From Methanomicrobia archaeon LH_S13 (GTDB lineage Archaea; Halobacteriota; Syntropharchaeia; Alkanophagales; Methanospirareceae): DNA of 6,869 nt. Location of the stretch: positions 1 through 6,869 of the forward strand of contig JAGXOR010000072.1 of NCBI GenBank assembly GCA_023659785.1, given 5' to 3'. Each line of letters opens with the position of its first letter. Position 1 is the first letter of the stretch. The translations under genes and the position numbers were made by a program. Of the stretch, positions 1-4,700 are shown one piece after another. Below the pieces are notes generated by a model. The model did no database searches and was not told where the DNA came from. It saw only the letters and a program-made list of their open reading frames with translations.

Positions 1-727
1 TTTTGTCCATTTCAACGATCACATCGTCCAGTTCATCGCCATCGAGGTCTCCTGCTGGGCGTGCATCGATGTCACACCATCCTCCTGTTACACTGACTGA
101 TTCTTCCCAGAGATGAGTTCCATCGATTCCCTTCTTCGCTATCACCTTTCCCATATCGGTATCTGTTAATGGGTCATATTTTCCAGTGTAAACTAAAACA
201 TCAGGGTTGTCATCGCCGTCCAGATCGGGAATAATGTATGCGTAGGTGTAGTTTGCATCGTGGGTTTCATTCCAAAGCTCTGAGTAGTTTCCAGTGATGT
301 TAAAGTAAGTTCCCATATTGTAGGTCTCTATCCTTTCTTGGATTTTCGAAATATTGAAGCGAGTGCTTTCTCTTACCTCCTCATCGGGCATTCGTGGCAT
401 ACCTCCTTCTTCAAATTCTTTTTCTCTATCTTCAATTCTCTTTGGATGCTCAAACAGCTCATGTCTCCTCTGCCATTCCTCGTAAAAGGGGTCCTTGAAT
501 CTCTTATACTGTTCTTCTTCCCTCATTATATCGGGGGAAACATTGCCTGTTAAATTCAGATTTATCGCTGAACTCTCATTGGATAATGTCTCGTTTCCTA
601 TTTCGGTCAGATTACTGTCAGTTACGTTGTCAGATATATTCTCTTCCGACACCGCTGGTGTAAAGGCAACGCTAAGCACTGATATTATCAATATCGCTGC
701 AATCATCAAAGCCATTTTTGCTTTCAT
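1..727 (-). CDS. Secreted FG-GAP/VCBS-like repeat protein, 3' end beyond window
   Basis: The reading frame starts at ATG 727 and is still open at position 1, giving 242 visible residues. Residues 1-27 form a signal peptide: a short basic start (MKAKM), a hydrophobic core over about 6-22, and a polar TPAVS-EE region where cleavage is plausible. Residues 28-65 are Asn/Ser/Thr/Glu-rich, and 66-122 form a charged, probably helical stretch. About twelve N-x-S/T sequons (for example N30, N34, N45, N58, N62, N125, N143, N153) suggest an exported glycoprotein. Two Asp-rich loops follow: D168-x-D170-G-D172-x3-D176 and D227-x-D229-G-D231-x3-D235, 59 residues apart. Each precedes a hydrophobic strand (VLVY, VIVE), the usual form of calcium-binding FG-GAP/VCBS blades. 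Between them, GKVIAKKGIDGTHLW has the style of a PQQ-like propeller blade. I infer a beta-propeller extracellular protein; substrate and partners are unknown. The start is chosen from the GGAGGT site 13 nt upstream and the signal peptide. It lies 133 bp downstream of the PGL-CTERM gene. Confidence 0.85.
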   Translation of the reverse strand, partial: MKAKMALMIAAILIISVLSVAFTPAVSEENISDNVTDSNLTEIGNETLSNESSAINLNLTGNVSPDIMREEEQYKRFKDPFYEEWQRRHELFEHPKRIEDREKEFEEGGMPRMPDEEVRESTRFNISKIQERIETYNMGTYFNITGNYSELWNETHDANYTYAYIIPDLDGDDNPDVLVYTGKYDPLTDTDMGKVIAKKGIDGTHLWEESVSVTGGWCDIDARPAGDLDGDELDDVIVEMDK

Positions 728-740
728 TTTTTTCTTTTTC

Positions 741-746
741 ACCTCC
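741..746 (-). promoter_or_regulatory. Shine-Dalgarno site of the FG-GAP-like gene
   Basis: A perfect GGAGGT reads on the minus strand from 746 to 741, 13 nt before ATG 727. The spacing is longer than usual, but no better start exists. The GTG inside the site would leave no room for ribosome binding, and the next ATG (715) lies further away inside the signal peptide. The TAG stop of a tiny upstream ORF (772-746) touches this site. Confidence 0.7.
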
Positions 747-764
747 TATTTTGTCTTAACTTGC

Positions 765-816
765 CTCCTCATCACTTTCCCCTCGCTTTCAGCGAAAGCA
801 TTTTTGATATGAGGAG
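765..816 (-). other. Nested inverted repeats in the leader of the FG-GAP-like gene
   Basis: On the minus strand CTCCTCAT (816-809) can pair perfectly with ATGAGGAG (772-765). Inside this lies a second hairpin, GCTTTC (799-794), loop GCT, GAAAGC (790-785), which a U-G pair can extend. The outer 3' arm contains the ATG of an 8-codon upstream ORF and a GAGGAG sequence. If the TATA-like element at 841-848 is used, transcription would begin close to 816-822, putting this structure at the very 5' end of the mRNA. There is no T-run after the inner hairpin on the minus strand, so it does not look like a terminator. Pairing is read by eye; stability was not calculated. Confidence 0.4.
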
Positions 817-864
817 CATAAATTTGTAATTTTTTGTTCCTTTATAAGCTTTTCTATTCATCAT
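772..864 (-). CDS. Possible 30-codon ORF bridging the gap between genes
   Basis: An ATG at 864-862 overlaps the TGA stop of the PGL-CTERM gene (ATGA arrangement) and opens a 30-codon frame that ends at TGA 774-772. That stop overlaps the ATG (772-770) of an 8-codon ORF, MRRQVKTK, whose TAG (748-746) touches the Shine-Dalgarno site of the next gene. The 30-residue product would start MMNRKAYKGT and is Lys-rich with a short hydrophobic stretch (FMLLIS). I recognise no family, and the upstream ribosome site is weak (AGAAGGA-like). The gap-free chain of overlaps suggests possible translational coupling, but a 30-codon frame in a short region can easily be chance. It also conflicts with use of the TATA-like element, which lies inside it. 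Confidence 0.15.
   Translation of the reverse strand: MMNRKAYKGTKNYKFMLLISKMLSLKARGK
841..854 (-). promoter_or_regulatory. Candidate archaeal BRE/TATA promoter
   Basis: The minus strand reads GAAAAG (854-849, purine-rich as in a BRE) directly followed by CTTATAAA (848-841), a good match to an archaeal TATA box. Transcription would be expected about 25 nt downstream, near 816-822, leaving a leader of roughly 90 nt before ATG 727. It sits 7 bp after the stop triplet of the PGL-CTERM gene. No T-rich terminator is visible between the two genes, so read-through from upstream is equally possible and this may be an internal promoter. Confidence 0.45.
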
Positions 865-1631
865 TTATTTCCATTCCTTCTCAGCGTCAGATAAGCGACT
901 GATAATATGACTGCGATAGCGAAAACAGCTTCTAAGCCTGGTGATTTTGGCGTTGGTGTTGGTATCCGTGATGACGGAGGTGTTGGGCTTGGAGTAGGTA
1001 TAAGCGGTGTAGGCGTCACTTCAGGTGTTAGCGTAGGCGTGAGTAGTGTTACCTCCGGTGTGGGCGTAGGTGTTAATGCAGGTGTCGGTGAAGGAGTTGG
1101 TGTCAGAGTGGGCATAGGCGTAGAAACTACTTCTTCTGAAGGAACAGTAGTAATAACCTTTACTTCTTTGTCTCCTTCCATTGCCTCTTTATATGGTCCT
1201 TCTTCACCAATGTAGTATTCTACACTCCCGTTGAAAGCATGACTGTCTCCTTTTGCATCTGATGGGACATTGACCCTATAAATCACGGTAAAAGCAGTAT
1301 CCGCATCGTATGGTCCATACCATAAAAGCTCTAATTTGTTATCTGTTACCTTGCAGAAGTCTGCTTTCGGTGTGCACCATTCTTTTTTTCCTTCCACAGT
1401 CATGTTTGCAGTTTTGTTCGCTACTTCAGTGAGACCTATTGCATTAAAATTATCAGCAGGTGCTGTGAAGCTCACAGTAACGTTGAAAGAATCACCTGAT
1501 GAAACAGAATCTGGTAAGTCTCTGGTTGCATTAACACTATATGCAGCTGAAATAGAAATTACCGCTATTGAAAAAATAAAGACCACTGGTATTATCATGG
1601 TTGCTATTGTATTTGCTTTTAGTATTGCCAT
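861..1631 (-). CDS. Secreted surface protein with PGL-CTERM sorting signal
   Basis: This 256-residue protein starts at ATG 1631, 9 nt after a perfect GGAGGT. Residues 1-30 form a signal peptide or N-terminal membrane segment (IIPVVFIFSIAVISISAA). Residues 31-160 form one beta-rich Ig-like domain opening with RDLPDSVSSGDSFNVTVSF and containing APADNFNAIGLTEV. Cys86 and Cys93 could form a disulfide, and there are five N-glycosylation sequons (N34, N50, N72, N76, N134). Residues 163-229 are a Pro/Thr-rich linker. Residues 230-256 carry an SPGLEAVFAIAVILSVAYL-type hydrophobic tail followed by RRNGNK, the layout of archaeosortase-processed surface proteins. The role is inferred: a surface-anchored domain displayed on a spacer. 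It overlaps the subtilase gene by 13 bp, so co-transcription and translational coupling are likely. An upstream ATG at 1715 in the same frame would add 28 residues before the signal peptide and overlap 97 bp, so I rejected it. Confidence 0.88.
   Translation of the reverse strand: MAILKANTIATMIIPVVFIFSIAVISISAAYSVNATRDLPDSVSSGDSFNVTVSFTAPADNFNAIGLTEVANKTANMTVEGKKEWCTPKADFCKVTDNKLELLWYGPYDADTAFTVIYRVNVPSDAKGDSHAFNGSVEYYIGEEGPYKEAMEGDKEVKVITTVPSEEVVSTPMPTLTPTPSPTPALTPTPTPEVTLLTPTLTPEVTPTPLIPTPSPTPPSSRIPTPTPKSPGLEAVFAIAVILSVAYLTLRRNGNK
864..944 (-). other. PGL-CTERM (PGF-CTERM-like) sorting signal
   Basis: Residues 230-256 of the 256-residue protein show the three parts of this signal: a short motif S-P-G-L-E, a 17-residue hydrophobic helix (EAVFAIAVILSVAYLTL) and a basic tail RRNGNK. 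In the family, archaeosortase A recognises PGF, and the protein ends up lipid-anchored in the outer leaflet at the S-layer. Here Leu replaces Phe at the third motif position. The remainder (EAVFAIA...YL..RR) matches the classical form closely. Confidence 0.8.
945..1145 (-). repeat. Low-complexity Pro/Thr linker tract
   Basis: Residues 163-229 of the PGL-CTERM protein are built of TPTP, SPTP and TPEVT-type units, giving a GGTGT/GGCGT-like degenerate DNA repeat on the plus strand. Such tracts typically act as extended, often O-glycosylated stalks between an ectodomain and its surface anchor. The repetitive DNA is prone to length change by slippage. The antisense frame across it (907-1215, plus strand) is an artefact of the same repeat. 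Confidence 0.8.
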
Positions 1632-1750
1632 TCGTTTATTACCTCCAACACCTTTGACATGGTCAGATAACATTCTGGATGACATTTCGGCGGATACAGC
1701 CAGTGATTTATACATTCTAAGACGTAGGGCATATCAGGGTCTTCAGGGAC
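1619..1750 (-). other. C-terminal two-helix module with internal twofold repeat
   Basis: Residues 1680-1722 contain MPYVLECINHWLY (1686-1698) and MSKVLEVINEWQY (1710-1722), 24 residues apart and identical at 8 of 13 positions (M, V, L, E, I, N, W, Y). They are joined by a short loop with Cys1702 and Cys1706; Cys1692 lies in the first helix. The protein ends immediately after the second helix. The duplicated short helices recall dockerin symmetry, but the DxNxDG calcium loops of dockerins are not present, so this is only an architectural resemblance. From memory I associate this type of ending with ANME-1-like proteins. Confidence 0.6.
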
Positions 1751-4700
1751 GAGTCCATAGTTTCCTCGGAAGTTCACATTGGTTTCGTTTACTACCGATA
1801 CATTTCTTGTTACATTATTAAACCCTGTTTTATTTGCTATTAGCTCGTAATCTCCAGATTCAGAGAGTGTAACCTTATAATCTCCGCTATTATCACTTAT
1901 ATCTGATGTGATGAAACTGCCGGTTGTTAGATTATAAACAGAAACGTTCACATTTGGCAATAAACCACCATGCACGCTATCTTCGCATAATACCTCTGTG
2001 GTTATACCACTTATTGAAATGCCTGTGGATGGAGTTACATAAAATCCTTTTATTACCGTTTGCGATATACTATTTCCCACTGAATCAGTAGCATTCGCCC
2101 TCAAAGATACGAAAGTGTTATTCATATCGCCCAAATCAGCTTCATATCCCCTTATTTTCTTCCCATACAAGCACTCCCACACACTCCCGTTCCATCCTTC
2201 CACTTTCACATCCAGCGTATCATCGTCTTCCGTGTAAGCGCAGATATAAATGCTCTTGAACAAATCAAGAATGCCGTCATTGTCTTCGTCATAGTACAAT
2301 GTATCATTTATATCCCCGAGAGTGCTTGTGGAAGTCCCGGATTTCGTATATTCTGTACCATCAGATTTCTTCAGGGTGAAGTCATAGTTGTAATAAACTT
2401 CGTCGTTGTCCTCCGTATCGTCCATGAATATCCTCACTTTGGAATAAATTGGACTTGTGTAAGTTTCGTCAACAACAGTCCTGTTCCCACCGGTTATAGG
2501 TTTATAACCTTTTATTCCTTTATAAGTTATCGAAGCCGGATTCCATGTCGTTCCATTATCAACCGAATATTCAAGTGTTGTATCTGATATATTGCTTTCA
2601 TCTTCTATATTTATCTCGACCTTTACATCGCCTCCAGGGACAGTATTATTCAAATCAGAACCTAACGCTCTCATCGTAACTTCCGGTGGTTGATAATCTC
2701 TTGCCGGGTCTGCCGTGAACTCCATTTCTGTTCTTGTGTATGTTGATAATCTTGAACTGCTGTTTCCCTGAATAATCACCTTGAAGTTAGGTGTTCCTTC
2801 GAAATACGTGGAGTTAAAGAAGTAATCCCAGATATCAACATGGTCTATCACCACTTCACCATCTTTTATCACTGTAAGGTTGCCAGAAACTCCAGGATTC
2901 CATATTAAGAAGTTATCAAACTCTGTGATATTACACCGCGATTCGTTTGCAAAACTGTTTCCATAAGTATCCTCTGATATTGTTCCATATATGCCCAGCG
3001 TGCCTTCCCAAGGAATGTCAATTTTAACACCTGATTTGAATGGATGCTCACCTATTGCGTAGCGAGGTTTTGATCCCGCTGGATAGCATTTCTCTAAGAT
3101 GTTATACGACCAATCAGGATATGTTTCATTCCACCACTCGGCATATTGCTCGTATTCACCAGTATAAGAAACTGGATGTGAAGATAGCCATTCAGTTCTA
3201 TGTAATGGTGCGTTCATTTCGTAAATACTGGTAATTGAAAGCCACATGTCTGGATGCCAAGTATGATAATGCCACGAAGCAAGCTCTGGTTTCAATGCCA
3301 CTTTGTAATCCGTGGTTCTTTCTACCAGCTTATCGTAGTCTGCTACAAAAGTCACATTTTCCGTTACACTTGACAGATTATACAGGAGCTTGTGCCATTC
3401 CGGTGCGTTTATTAGGGAAGGATTACTTTCGTTATAGTATTCTTCTGGATAGTAGCTATAAATGAAGATGCTCTTAAACGAATTTGTTGGCGTTATGTAT
3501 GTCTCTGTTTCGTTTGGATAGCTGCGATGACTTGCAAAAGTAACGCTCACATTTCCTGTGTAATACACCTCATCAAACTTCTCCGATATTATTTGTCCAG
3601 TCTTATTGTAATCGAAGTTAATGGCATACGTATCTCTCTCATCCAAGGTAATGTTCATGTCGCCTTCGATTGTCAGGTTCTCTTTTACAGTATAAATAGA
3701 AGCATCCACAGGTTGCTCTTTTGTCTCCGCTTTTTTACTTGCTTTCTTATCGACAACAATGTTATTTTGCGAATAAATAGAATTTTCGAGTGCTTTACTG
3801 AACATTTTCCCCTCAGAAGCTTTGATTTGCTCTTCTAATTCCTCAATAGATTTTATTATCTCAGAGCTTCTCTTTTCTCCTATTTCCGTTTTCCTCTCTT
3901 TGATTGCCTCCTTTAGCTTGTTTGTAAACGATGTAACTTCTTCTACTCCTTCCTTATCCATTTGCAAGTCCTCTTCACTTTCTTCCCCAAGAACATATTC
4001 CACCGCGGGTCTGTATTTCATTATCAACTTTCCCGCTTCCACCAAAAGACCAGGTTCCTCAATTAGAACCCTCCTTATATCTGGACTGTATTCGTAATAT
4101 AGGGTCACATATTTGTCTTTTAAAGCTCTATCCCTGAATTCTCTAAGTAAATTCAATGTTTCTTCTGGATTCGTCGCATTACCTTTATATACAACCTCTT
4201 CCACGGCACAGATTGTTGCGATTTGCCCACCACTTATTACATGATACACACCATCAGGAAGGTAAAATGTAGCAGTGCCATTTTCATCTGTAATTCCACT
4301 CTGAATCATGAGTTTCTCCTGGGCATCTTCCACATCAGAGAAAATCACAACAAACTCATCAGCTGCAGGCATTCCACTCATATTTATCTTATCTACTGTT
4401 ACCTTATTCAATGTAGAGAATCCGAATATAGAATGCACTTCTCCTCCCGAATAAGCAGCGGAAACTTTACCACTGTATAGAGAATGAGGTAACAAAGTAT
4501 CATTTATCGTCAAAAGAACAGAAGCACTCGAATCCGGAGCGATGCTCAGCAAAGTTCTATTTAGATTGGCGCAATCCATTCCTGTATCATTAAATATTCC
4601 TCCCACACTCACATCTAAGGTTAGCGTGTGCGTGACAGTGTCCAGATTCTTGAAAGTAATCGTTCCGCTTGTGGTATCTAAATTCTTAAAGCTTATTGTA

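Noticed and set aside
785..805. GCTTTC/GAAAGC hairpin followed by TTTTT on the plus strand as a terminator
   Set aside because: The T-run is on the plus strand, where no convincing gene is transcribed. On the minus strand the hairpin is followed by purines. It is better read as leader structure.
338..812. Plus-strand ORFs opposite the FG-GAP-like gene
   Set aside because: They overlap a well-supported minus-strand gene with signal peptide and motifs. Their Phe/Ser-rich content is what antisense of Glu/Arg/Lys-rich coding gives.
907..1215. Plus-strand ORF rich in Gly-Val repeats
   Set aside because: It is the antisense of the Pro/Thr linker; the repeat composition keeps the opposite frame open. 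It has no ribosome site or recognisable domain.
861..1631. The PGL-CTERM gene as a frameshifted tail of the subtilase
   Set aside because: It has its own Shine-Dalgarno, start, signal peptide and ectodomain. The subtilase ends cleanly after its second helix, and the sequence after its stop in the same frame hits another stop four codons later.
1632..1715. ATG at 1715 as an upstream start for the PGL-CTERM protein
   Set aside because: It would put 28 polar residues before the signal peptide and overlap the subtilase by 97 bp. ATG 1631 has a perfect GGAGGT 9 nt upstream.
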